A stretch of DNA of 64,000 nucleotides from Mycolicibacterium sp. CR10 (GTDB taxonomy: Bacteria; Actinomycetota; Actinomycetes; Mycobacteriales; Mycobacteriaceae): contig NZ_STGE01000006.1 in the NCBI RefSeq assembly GCF_005222675.1, forward strand, positions 62,001-126,000, written 5' to 3'. The position numbers were made by a program, and so were the translations under genes. This document shows positions 24,896 to 32,701 of the stretch, piece after piece. Within the stretch, counting starts at the first letter, position 1. The number at the start of each line of letters is the position of its first letter. Under the pieces are notes generated by a model. That model was given only the letters and a program-made list of their open reading frames with translations. It was not told the origin of the DNA and searched no databases.

Positions 24896-26158
24896 GTGGA
24901 CACCGTCACTCGAAACGCACTGCCGCTGCGGCACACCGCATGGCGGTCGGCCGTCGAGCACCGCTCGCTGGCGGTGCTGCTGGGTGCGGCGTTGCCGGTG
25001 GAAATCGCGGCCGCGGCGAATCTGGTACTCCGGGTGAGCAGCGTCGACTCCACCGGACGCGGCGCCCTGGGCGTCGGCGGTGCGTTCGCGGCCATGTCAC
25101 TGGCCTTCGCCATCACGGTGATCCCCGCCGGGGTACTCGTCGACCGGACACCGGCGCGGCGGACCTTCGCCGTCGCTCTGGCGCTGCGGGCGCTACCGAT
25201 GCTGATCGGCGGGGTCCTCGCGCTGAATGGCGGATTGACCACCGCCGCGGTCGTCGTCCTGGCGGCCGCCGACGGGCTGACCATGGCGCTGCTACGGCCG
25301 TCATGGCAGCATTTTCAGGCCAGCCTGGTGTCCGCGACGGCCGTTCGCGACGCCGCGATTCTCGACGACTGGATCGCCCGCGCCGGTGCCCTGCTCGGCG
25401 CGGTCGGCGGAGGCCTGTGCGCAGCCGTCGGCCTCACTGGCGTCGGCCTCGCGGCGTGCGCCACTGGATTCGTCCCGCTGCTGGCGGCATTGGCGCTGGG
25501 ATTGGGGTCCGGACTGCGCCGGCCGACCCCGGGAGTCGGGCCGGTCCAGACACTGCGCGACGCGTGGTCGATGCTGCGGACCATCCCGCGGCTGCGGGAG
25601 GCGACGCGGGCCGACATCCTGTTGCAGCTCGCGATGCCAACAGGCGTGCTGGCATCGGCGGTCGCCGTGGCGCTTTCGGCCGTGGCTTACCTGTGGCTGA
25701 TCGCTCTGGCTGCTGGCCTCGGGGCGCTGATCGGCACGAGTTGGGTGACGTGGGCCTGGAATCGGGAGTGCCCGGCGGGGCTGCTGCGGCGCTCGGTCGG
25801 GCTACTGGTGGCGGTGCTCGTCGTGGACGCCGCGGCACTGGCCAGCCAGGCGCTGGCACCGACGCCGGTGTGGCTGGGGGCGGCGTGCGTCGCCGTGGCC
25901 GTCGGAGCGGCCGCGATGACATCGATGTTCGCGGTGACCGGCTCGATCGTGCAGGCCGAGGCTCCTGCCCACGTGCGCGGCGGGGTCACCGGCCTGGCGC
26001 AGGCGCCGAAGCACGCGGCGATGTTCGCCTCGGCGCTGGCAGTGGGTGCAGTGATGACGTGGGCCGGTCCGGCACTGGCGGTGGGCATGGTCGCTGCCGG
26101 TTTGGTGTTGGCCGTCGTACTGCTTCGGGGCTTCCGGTCGCTGAGGGCGGCGTCGTGA
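24896..26158 (+). CDS. MFS transporter
   Basis: The 420-residue protein is very hydrophobic, with about 12 membrane segments. The loop IPAGVLVDRTPARRTF between helices 2 and 3 has the charged pattern of the major facilitator superfamily. The GTG at 24896 follows AGGTGAGG and lies 8 bases past the DUF1611 stop, so the two genes are probably co-transcribed and the cargo may be a substrate or product of that enzyme. The composition is rich in Ala, Leu and Val. The substrate cannot be told. Confidence 0.85.
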   Translation: MDTVTRNALPLRHTAWRSAVEHRSLAVLLGAALPVEIAAAANLVLRVSSVDSTGRGALGVGGAFAAMSLAFAITVIPAGVLVDRTPARRTFAVALALRALPMLIGGVLALNGGLTTAAVVVLAAADGLTMALLRPSWQHFQASLVSATAVRDAAILDDWIARAGALLGAVGGGLCAAVGLTGVGLAACATGFVPLLAALALGLGSGLRRPTPGVGPVQTLRDAWSMLRTIPRLREATRADILLQLAMPTGVLASAVAVALSAVAYLWLIALAAGLGALIGTSWVTWAWNRECPAGLLRRSVGLLVAVLVVDAAALASQALAPTPVWLGAACVAVAVGAAAMTSMFAVTGSIVQAEAPAHVRGGVTGLAQAPKHAAMFASALAVGAVMTWAGPALAVGMVAAGLVLAVVLLRGFRSLRAAS

Positions 26159-26252
26159 CCCCCGCAGCCGAGTCGGAAAGGTCGATGTCCCGAGCCCCCG
26201 AACTCAACTTCATCGCGAGAGTGTCAAAGATCAACCGAGGCAGTTGTCAAGC

Positions 26253-26265
26253 ACCAATGGATTAT
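26253..26265 (+). repeat. 13-bp direct repeat of the tRNA(CAT) anticodon arm
   Basis: ACCAATGGATTAT at 26253-26265 is identical and in the same orientation to 27934-27946 inside the tRNA gene. The two copies bracket exactly the toxin-antitoxin pair (about 1.68 kb apart). The match stops at 13 bases on both sides, so a remnant attachment site is possible but not proven. The rest of the 287-base gap (26159-26445) shows only the operator-like repeat listed separately. Confidence 0.4.
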
Positions 26266-26393
26266 CCAGCGGCAGTTCGCATTAGATCGCAACGGCCCGT
26301 GCTCGGCCGACTCCACGCCCAAGTCGCCGATCTGCTCGATCCTGCCGTCAGCGAGCGCGACGAGCCGCGCTCGAATGAGGCTTGTGCTATTGA

Positions 26394-26432
26394 GTATGCA
26401 TTTCGTACTCTTTAGAAGTACGATTTGCATAC
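26394..26432. promoter_or_regulatory. Inverted repeat operator of the AbiE-type toxin-antitoxin operon
   Basis: GTATGCATTTCGTAC (26394-26408) and GTACGATTTGCATAC (26418-26432) are inverted copies with 13 of 15 positions matching and a 9-base spacer. The site is AT-rich against its surroundings, ends 13 bases before the antitoxin GTG and must overlap the promoter. AbiEi-type antitoxins repress their own operon at such repeats. Confidence 0.75.
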
Positions 26433-26445
26433 TGAAGGAGCAAAT

Positions 26446-27099
26446 GTGGCACTGAAGCACAGCACTCCGATCCCAGCCGCCCTAACACAGGCCCCGTTGA
26501 AGACGATCCGGCCGCGCGATGCCGTAGCTGTGTACGCCCACCCCCGAACCCAGCTGGTCCGACTGGCCGAGCAGGGGGTCCTTCACCGTCTCGCCGACGG
26601 CTACTACGTTGTCGTTCCCCAAGACATGGTAGGGCGCAGATGGATTCCAGACCTGGAGGCGGCCGCCGCGGGAATCGCCACAACGATTTACCACCAAGAC
26701 GACATCGTCGTCATGGGGCTCAGTGCCGCACGCCTGCACGGCGTAATCCCGCGCGCCCTGGCAACCGCCATCGTCGCGGTGCCGAGCCAGCACCGCCCCA
26801 TAGCGCTGACCGACCGACCGGCGGTCGTGCATTTCGTCAAGCGCGACACCGGCACCCTGGACGCCGAACGCATCCGCACCGAGTTGGGGCCGGTGTTGGT
26901 GACCACACCCGAACAGACCGTCCTCGATCTGGCTCACCGTCCGAGCCTCGGCGACAATGAAGCCGACGTTCCGACCGCCGTCGCGGCCCTCTACTCGCGC
27001 AGCGACAAGAAACGCCTCGAAGGCCTCGCCTCCGAGCAGCGTCGCATGGCCTCTCTGCGCCGCGCCGAAGACTGGGCTGGGATCGACCATGAATCCTGA
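26446..27099 (+). CDS. AbiEi-type antitoxin (type IV toxin-antitoxin, MenA-like)
   Basis: The 217-residue protein has an N-terminal winged helix used for DNA binding (HPRTQLVRLAEQGVLHRLAD, GYYVVVP) and a larger C-terminal domain (VVMGLSAARLHGVIPRAL, VHFVKRDTGTLDAERIRTEL, VTTPEQTVLDLAHRPSLGDN), the AbiEi/MenA plan. It neutralises the partner nucleotidyltransferase and represses the operon through the inverted repeat upstream. The GTG at 26446 is chosen because GAAGGAG lies just upstream; an ATG two bases earlier is in another frame. The stop overlaps the toxin start by 11 bp. Confidence 0.88.
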   Translation: MALKHSTPIPAALTQAPLKTIRPRDAVAVYAHPRTQLVRLAEQGVLHRLADGYYVVVPQDMVGRRWIPDLEAAAAGIATTIYHQDDIVVMGLSAARLHGVIPRALATAIVAVPSQHRPIALTDRPAVVHFVKRDTGTLDAERIRTELGPVLVTTPEQTVLDLAHRPSLGDNEADVPTAVAALYSRSDKKRLEGLASEQRRMASLRRAEDWAGIDHES

Positions 27100-27865
27100 C
27101 GAACGCGACTCGGTCGCAACACTGTTCGGCGTGTCCGCCGAACAGGTCGAGCGTGACCACTTCATCTCCCACGTCCTGGCCTTCCTCAGCCGCGACTTCG
27201 GTGACCGGGTCCACTTCATCGGTGGCACCGCCCTCGCCCGCACCCATCTTCCGGACGGACGCCTCAGCGAGGACATCGACCTCATCGCCGTCGGCAGCCG
27301 CAAGGATGTCGCGAACGCACTCGACGCCACGCTCCCCCGCGCCCTGGCGCGCACCCACGGCCGACTCACCGTGGAGCCCGCCCTGGGCGCCGCCGCGGAC
27401 ACCCTGCCGGTCCTGTTGCGGCCTGCAGACGGACGGCCCGTCCGGCTGCAGCTGCTGTCGGCCCGGAACCGAACGATCTGGCCAACCGAACGGCGCGCCT
27501 TGGTCCAGCGCTACTCCGACTCCCCCGCCGCCGAGCTACTGGTGCCCACTCTGCCTGCGTTCGCGGCGTCGAAGACGGCGACATGGGCGGACCGACTCGC
27601 GCCGCGCGACCTCTGGGACCTCTGGGCGCTGAGCAGGCTCGGCGCCATCGACGCGGAGGCGGCAGGACTGTTTCGGCGACACGGACCCACCAACAAGAAT
27701 CCGGCGGCGCACATCTTCAATTGTGCGCCGTCGGACGCACAGTGGCAGGCGCAGCTGGCCGGCCAGACGCGGCTGCGCGTCTCCGCGGCCGACGCTCTCA
27801 CGAAAGTGCGCGAGGCTTGGCGGCGGGCATCACGACCTACACAAACCATCATGAACGATGAATAG
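27089..27865 (+). CDS. AbiEii/MenT-type nucleotidyltransferase toxin
   Basis: The 258-residue protein has the DUF1814 nucleotidyltransferase signature: FIGGTALAR (Gly45-Gly46-Thr47) then RLSEDIDL with Asp62 and Asp64 as metal ligands. Family members such as M. tuberculosis MenT3 add pyrimidines to the 3' end of tRNA and block translation. The ATG at 27089 sits inside the antitoxin 3' end (11-bp overlap), the usual coupling for these pairs. The catalytic motifs are intact, so the toxin should be active. It lies 42 bases from a tRNA gene. Target tRNA specificity is unknown. Confidence 0.88.
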   Translation: MNPDERDSVATLFGVSAEQVERDHFISHVLAFLSRDFGDRVHFIGGTALARTHLPDGRLSEDIDLIAVGSRKDVANALDATLPRALARTHGRLTVEPALGAAADTLPVLLRPADGRPVRLQLLSARNRTIWPTERRALVQRYSDSPAAELLVPTLPAFAASKTATWADRLAPRDLWDLWALSRLGAIDAEAAGLFRRHGPTNKNPAAHIFNCAPSDAQWQAQLAGQTRLRVSAADALTKVREAWRRASRPTQTIMNDE

Positions 27866-27907
27866 GCGGTGATTTCCGCAATTCGATCTTAAAAACACCC
27901 TCTGAAG

Positions 27908-27981
27908 TGGGGCGGGCGGGGCTCGAACCCGCGACCAATGGATTATGAGTCCACGGCTCTAACCGACTGAGCTACCGCCCC
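27908..27981 (-). tRNA. tRNA with CAT anticodon (elongator Met or Ile2)
   Basis: The minus strand folds into a full cloverleaf of 74 nt: acceptor GGGGCGG with CCGCCCC, D stem GCTC/GAGC, anticodon stem GTGGA/TCCAT around the loop CTCATAA, and T arm GCGGG TTCGAGC CCCGC. The discriminator is A and no CCA is encoded. The anticodon CAT is read as elongator Met, or as Ile2 if the first base is modified to lysidine; the sequence lacks decisive features for me, with Met more likely. Confidence 0.93.
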
Positions 27982-28020
27982 GACGCAATCTGCGCGGCAA
28001 TCATGGTCGCATATGGCCGC

Positions 28021-28863
28021 TCAGGCGAAGACCGTCTGGCCCGTCTCGTCGACCTCGAAGCGTTCGGTGCCCTCGGTGACCCGTGGTGCGTCGGCGGCCA
28101 GCGAGACCATGATCTTGTTCGCCGCGTTGCGCATCACGTCCAAGGTCACCTCGAACATCTGCTTGCCCGAGAAGTGCTTTCGCATACCCGCGGCGACCTC
28201 CGGGCTGACCTTCGAGGGTGACCAGATCAGCGCGTCCACATACCTCAACGCCGCTTTGTGCGCGTCGGACAGTCGGTCTGCCGCCTCGTAGTCGGCGATC
28301 TGGCCGTACATGTCCTCCGAGCCGCCTTCGTCGAGCGCGCGACCTTCCCGTCGCGACTTGCACAGCCGACAGTTGTGCGCCTCGGCGCCGCGCAGTCGGA
28401 TGACCTCCGTCGTGATCGGGTCGAGTTTGCGCAGGCGCGCCACCTCGGGCAGCAGGTGGTTCAGCAGGGCATCGACCGGATCGGCATCGGGGGTCCACTC
28501 GACGTCCGCGGTGAATCCCGGCCGGCCCAACTCGAGGGCGTCGCAGCCGGCCCACACGCGCGGCACGAAGTCGGCGATGAAGATCGCCACCACCGTCCGA
28601 AAGGCGTTGTCGCCCGTGACTTCCAGGAGCCGCTTGCGCTGGTGGTCACCGATGCCGGTCACATCGACCGCGAACTGCTCGGCGAACGCCGCCAGCACGG
28701 ACTGCTCCTCGGAACGTTCGTCGATCAGGTCTACCGGGGACGTCAGCGGCGGCAGCGACAGCGCCCGCCCGCACGTCAAGCGGATCACTGTGTCGACGGA
28801 CGTGTCCCCCGAGGACATCGCGACCAGTCCGGCCAACCGCTCGGGTAGCGCGTGATCACCCAC
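28021..28863 (-). CDS. Carboxymuconolactone decarboxylase/AhpD-like protein
   Basis: The protein is 280 residues from the GTG at 28863. Its centre has the AhpD-like redox motif in AEAHNCRLCKSRR (Cys-x2-Cys) in an all-helical context with TTEVIRLRGAEAHNC before and SDAHKAALRYVDALI after, as in peroxidase-related proteins of the carboxymuconolactone decarboxylase superfamily. The N-terminal half is specific to this subgroup. It starts 7 bp after the PmbA stop, so it is the third gene of the tldD-pmbA operon. A thiol redox role is likely; the partner is unknown. The start codon lacks a strong ribosome binding site. Confidence 0.8.
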   Translation of the reverse strand: MGDHALPERLAGLVAMSSGDTSVDTVIRLTCGRALSLPPLTSPVDLIDERSEEQSVLAAFAEQFAVDVTGIGDHQRKRLLEVTGDNAFRTVVAIFIADFVPRVWAGCDALELGRPGFTADVEWTPDADPVDALLNHLLPEVARLRKLDPITTEVIRLRGAEAHNCRLCKSRREGRALDEGGSEDMYGQIADYEAADRLSDAHKAALRYVDALIWSPSKVSPEVAAGMRKHFSGKQMFEVTLDVMRNAANKIMVSLAADAPRVTEGTERFEVDETGQTVFA

Positions 28864-28870
28864 CCGGCGA

Positions 28871-30244
28871 TTATTGCGCCTGACTGACCGACGACATGTG
28901 AAAGTCGGGGATCCGCAGTGACGGCATCTGCGCGCGGGTGGCCCAGTCACCCCACTCCCGCGGCAACGTGACCTCGCTGACGCCGGCCTCGGTGGCACGC
29001 CGCAGCAGGTCCAAGGGGCTTTCGTTGAAGCGGAAATTGTTCACCGCCGCGCTGACCTCACCGTCTTCGACCAGGTACACCCCGTCGCGGGTCAGCCCGG
29101 TGAGCAGCAGCACCGACGGGTCGACCTCCCGGATGTACCACAGCGTGGTCAGCAGCAGACCCCGCTCGGTGGCGGCGATCATGTCCTGCAGGCTCGCCGT
29201 CCCACCGGTCATCAGCAGGTTGTCGGCGCCCACCGCCACCGGCACGTCGAACTCGGTTGCCGCGGCCCGCGGGTACGCCAGCGCGTTGACGACACCGTCG
29301 CGAATCCAGTTCACCCGCTCGATGGTCAGCCCGTTGTCGAACACCGACGCCCGCTCCGAGGAACTCGACGTCGCGACGAACGGCGCGCACTCCAGCCCTA
29401 CCGCCCCGGGGTCGGAGTACAGCGTCAACGGAAGCGACGTCAGCACCTCCCCCACCCGGGTACCGCCGCCGGGTGCTGCCAGCGCCGTGCGTCCCTCCTG
29501 CGCACCCCGCCCACCCATGGTCCAGGCCAGATAGATCATCATGTCCGCCACGGTGGAGGGCGGCATGATCGTCTCGTAGCGGCCCGCGGGGAGCTCGATG
29601 ATGCGCCGCGCCCACGACAGTCGCGTTGCGAGCTCGTCAAGCATCGACTCCGTGGGCACATCGACGAAATCGGGAGTGCTGATGCCTGCCCACGCGCTCG
29701 CGCCGCTGCGTTTGGCGTTGATCTCCACCGAACCCGTGGGCTGGGTGAAGCGCCTGCGCAACCCACCGGAGGTGGCGACGAATGTCGTTTCGACGACGTG
29801 GCGCGCATACCCGAACAGCGTGTCGCTTCCGCGGAAGCCCCGCGACAAGTCCCCCGCCACACCGAGAAACACCTCGGCGCCCGTGCCGGGGATCGGCACG
29901 TCCCAGTCGGCGGGCGGATCACCGGCCGGCAATGTCGGTGCAGTGTCCCGGGCTTGCGGCGCCACCGCCGCCGCCTGCTGCGAGGCCGACACCAGATCGG
30001 CGACGACGGCAGGGTCCACCGAACTGGACCGAACGGAGCCGACGTGCGCGTCCTCACCCTGTCGCACAATCGAAATGACCGTGGTGGTGCGGCTGGTCGA
30101 TTCGCCGTTGGTGGTCATCGTGTTGTTCGCCCACCGCAGCGCGGCGTCGACACGATCGGTGACCACGACGATGGTCTCGTCTGCACGGCCCAGCCGACGT
30201 GCCTCGGCCAGCGCAAGATCCACGACCTGTTGTGCGCCGATCAC
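28871..30244 (-). CDS. TldD/PmbA family metalloprotease subunit, PmbA (TldE) type
   Basis: The 457-residue protein has the PmbA/TldE layout: an N-terminal domain (DETIVVVTDRVDAALRWANN), a central domain and a C-terminal beta barrel (IREVDPSVLLLTGLTRDGVY, LVEDGEVSAAVNNFRFNESP). TldE-type subunits lack the HExxxH zinc site and pair with TldD to form a protease that degrades unfolded peptides and, in enterobacteria, matures microcin B17 and clears CcdA. It follows tldD after 4 bp. In M. tuberculosis the pair is Rv2315c-Rv2314c. Confidence 0.88.
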   Translation of the reverse strand: MIGAQQVVDLALAEARRLGRADETIVVVTDRVDAALRWANNTMTTNGESTSRTTTVISIVRQGEDAHVGSVRSSSVDPAVVADLVSASQQAAAVAPQARDTAPTLPAGDPPADWDVPIPGTGAEVFLGVAGDLSRGFRGSDTLFGYARHVVETTFVATSGGLRRRFTQPTGSVEINAKRSGASAWAGISTPDFVDVPTESMLDELATRLSWARRIIELPAGRYETIMPPSTVADMMIYLAWTMGGRGAQEGRTALAAPGGGTRVGEVLTSLPLTLYSDPGAVGLECAPFVATSSSSERASVFDNGLTIERVNWIRDGVVNALAYPRAAATEFDVPVAVGADNLLMTGGTASLQDMIAATERGLLLTTLWYIREVDPSVLLLTGLTRDGVYLVEDGEVSAAVNNFRFNESPLDLLRRATEAGVSEVTLPREWGDWATRAQMPSLRIPDFHMSSVSQAQ

Positions 30245-30248
30245 TGCT

Positions 30249-31775
30249 CTACCGCCCGCCCTCTTCGCGCGTGTTGAGCACGTTGATGCCCCGGAACAGC
30301 GCCGAGGGGCAGCCGTGGCTCACCGCGGCAACCTGACCGGGCTGCGCCTTGCCGCAGTTGAACGCACCGCCGAGCCGCCATGTCGACTGTCCGCCAACCG
30401 CTTCCAGGGCACCCCAGAAATCGGTGGTGGTCGCCTGGTAGGCGACGTCGCGCACCTGCCCGTCGAGCCTGCCGTCGCGGATCCGGAAGAATCGTTGCCC
30501 GGTGAATTGAAAGTTGTAGCGCTGCATGTCGATCGACCAACTCTTGTCGCCGACGATGTAGAGGCCGTCGGAGACCCGGCCGATCAGGTCCTCGGTGCTC
30601 AGGTCGTCGGGACCCGGCTGCAGCGACACATTGGCCATCCGCTGGATCGGCACATGGTGGGCGGAGTCGGCGTAGGAGCACCCGTTGGAACGGGCCACCC
30701 CCAGCCGCGGGGCGAACACCCGGTCCAGCTGATAGCCGACGAAGACACCGTCGCGCACCAGATCCCAGCTCTGCGCGCGCACGCCTTCGTCGTCGAAGCC
30801 GACAGAAGCCAGCCCATGCTCGACGGTGCGATCGGCGGTCACGTTCATCACCGGCGAGCCGTATTTCATCGAGCCGAGCTTGTCCGGGGTGGCGAACGAC
30901 GTCCCGGCATAGGCTGCCTCGTACCCGATGGCCCGGTCGTATTCGGTGGCGTGGCCGATCGACTCGTGGATCGTCAACCACAGGTTGGTCGGGTCGATCA
31001 CCAGGTCGGTCGGTCCGGCGACCACGCTCGGCGCCTTGGATTTCTCGGCGAGCAGTGACGGCAGCTGCGCCAGCTCATCGGTCCAGTTCCACACCTCGTC
31101 GCCCGTAACGGCTTCCCAGCCACGCCCCATCGGGGGTGCCAGCGTGCTCATCGTGTCGAACGAGCCCGCGGCGGCGTCGACCGTGACCGCCTCCAACTTC
31201 GGCAGCACCCGCACCCGCTGCTGGGTGATCGACGACCCGAAGGTGTCGGCGTAGAACGTCTGCTCCTTGGCGGTGTGCAGCCACGCCGACACATGGTCGA
31301 CGCCGTCGGATGCCAGCAGCCGACCGGAGTAGTCCTCGAAGACGGCGATCTTCTCCTCGCTGGGGACGCCGAACGGGTCGATGCGGTAGTCGGACACCCA
31401 GGACACGTCCCGGTAGACGGGCTCCGGGGCCAGCTCGATGCGCTCGGCGTTGAGGGCCGCCAACGTGGTCGCGACCTTGACCGCGCGCTGAGCGGTGTCG
31501 GTGGCCGCCCCGGTGCCGAGCTCTGCGTGGGAGGCGAAGCCCCAGGTGCCGTCGACGATGACCCGCACCGCCATCCCGATCTCGTGGTCGACGACCGCGG
31601 TCTCCAGTTCGCCGTCGCGCAACTGCATCGTCTCGGTGGTGATCGCGTGGATGCGCAGGTCGGCGTAGCTCGCTCCGCTCTGCACCGCCGCGGTCAGCGC
31701 CGCATCGGCCAACTCACGGCGCGGCAGCGCAAGAAACTCGGCATCGATTCGTCGGGACCCCGTCACGCCCTTCAC
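30249..31775 (-). CDS. tldD: TldD family metalloprotease subunit
   Basis: The protein is about 508 residues and carries the TldD zinc motif HExxxH in LTIHESIGHATEYDRA, plus the conserved RSNGCSYAD segment and a C-terminal domain with NFQFTGQRFFRIRDG and GCPSALFRGINVLNT. TldD supplies the catalytic metal of the TldD/TldE hetero-dimer. The start is uncertain: GTG 31775 or GTG 31766 are both possible and neither has a good ribosome binding site. The longer reading up to 31919 overlaps the ECF gene and is rejected. It is the first gene of tldD-pmbA-AhpD-like. Confidence 0.88.
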   Translation of the reverse strand: MKGVTGSRRIDAEFLALPRRELADAALTAAVQSGASYADLRIHAITTETMQLRDGELETAVVDHEIGMAVRVIVDGTWGFASHAELGTGAATDTAQRAVKVATTLAALNAERIELAPEPVYRDVSWVSDYRIDPFGVPSEEKIAVFEDYSGRLLASDGVDHVSAWLHTAKEQTFYADTFGSSITQQRVRVLPKLEAVTVDAAAGSFDTMSTLAPPMGRGWEAVTGDEVWNWTDELAQLPSLLAEKSKAPSVVAGPTDLVIDPTNLWLTIHESIGHATEYDRAIGYEAAYAGTSFATPDKLGSMKYGSPVMNVTADRTVEHGLASVGFDDEGVRAQSWDLVRDGVFVGYQLDRVFAPRLGVARSNGCSYADSAHHVPIQRMANVSLQPGPDDLSTEDLIGRVSDGLYIVGDKSWSIDMQRYNFQFTGQRFFRIRDGRLDGQVRDVAYQATTTDFWGALEAVGGQSTWRLGGAFNCGKAQPGQVAAVSHGCPSALFRGINVLNTREEGGR

Positions 31776-31858
31776 CGTAATGGCTCGTCGACACTGCGGT
31801 GGCGGCGAGGAAGTGCGAGTGGCGAGCGCCCTGAGCGCAGTCCGAAGTCGAGTCCGGG

Positions 31859-32701
31859 TCAGCTGCGGATGCCGCTGGTGCCCCACACGGTCAACTCCAG
31901 CGCCAGGGCCACCCCGCACACCACCACGATGACGGCGAAGGCCACCCAGTCGCGCCGCTTGGGCTTCGTCGGCGCCGCCGAGATCTGCCCGGCTCCCCCG
32001 CGGGCGGTGATCGCGTCACCCATCTCGTCCGCACGGCGCAGCGCGACGGTGATGGCCGCCGCCATCAGGTCGATGACCTCGGCCGCCCACCGTCGCCGAC
32101 GCGCTCTCCTGGTCACGTCGACATCCTTGGGGCGCAGCTGTCGAGCCGCGTACAGCACCCGGAATTCGTCGATCAGCATCGGAAAAGCCCTCAGCGCCAA
32201 CGAAACCGTCACCGCCCATTCATCGACAGGGATCCGGAAAAAGCGAAGCGGGCGGCCCAATGTCGAGACGGCCGGCGCGATCTCGGCGACGTTGGTGGTC
32301 CACGACACCATGGCACCGAGACCGAGCAGCACGATCGACAGCGCGGTGATGCGCAGGAAGTTCAGCAGGCCGCCCAGGCCGATGTCCACCGAGCCGACGG
32401 CGATCACCGGGCTGCCGCCTGCGAAGGTCGCGGTAAGTGCGCCGAGTGCCAGCAGAAACCACAGCCATCGCGGCACTGTCGGCAGCACACCGCGTGGGAT
32501 GCGGGCGAGCACGGCGGCCGCGGCCACGAGCAGCGCGACGGCACCGATGGGCACCCAACCGGGGTAGAACGTCAGCAGGACACCGATTCCCGCGACGATC
32601 AACAGCTTCGAGCCGGCCCAGAGGTCGTGGATGACGGTCTGGCCGGGGACCGGGCGCAGCAGCACCACTTGCCTGCGCTGCTTGCGCGGGCCGGCGGTCA
32701 C
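31859..32701 (-). CDS. ECF transporter transmembrane T component (EcfT)
   Basis: The 280-residue protein has about five to six membrane segments and the EcfT pattern: an N-terminal [20 protein letters not shown] and cytoplasmic coupling helices with Ala-Arg-Gly type motifs ([19 protein letters not shown] and [11 protein letters not shown]). EcfT joins the ATPases to the substrate-binding S component in vitamin or metal uptake. Its GTG at 32701 overlaps the stop of the upstream ATPase gene by 4 bp. The equivalent in M. tuberculosis is Rv2325c. Confidence 0.88.
   Translation of the reverse strand: MTAGPRKQRRQVVLLRPVPGQTVIHDLWAGSKLLIVAGIGVLLTFYPGWVPIGAVALLVAAAAVLARIPRGVLPTVPRWLWFLLALGALTATFAGGSPVIAVGSVDIGLGGLLNFLRITALSIVLLGLGAMVSWTTNVAEIAPAVSTLGRPLRFFRIPVDEWAVTVSLALRAFPMLIDEFRVLYAARQLRPKDVDVTRRARRRRWAAEVIDLMAAAITVALRRADEMGDAITARGGAGQISAAPTKPKRRDWVAFAVIVVVCGVALALELTVWGTSGIRS

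Noticed and set aside
27908..27981. tRNA gene as integration site of a large island or prophage
   Set aside because: No integrase, phage gene or long duplicated tRNA 3' end is found on either side; only a 13-bp internal repeat is seen.
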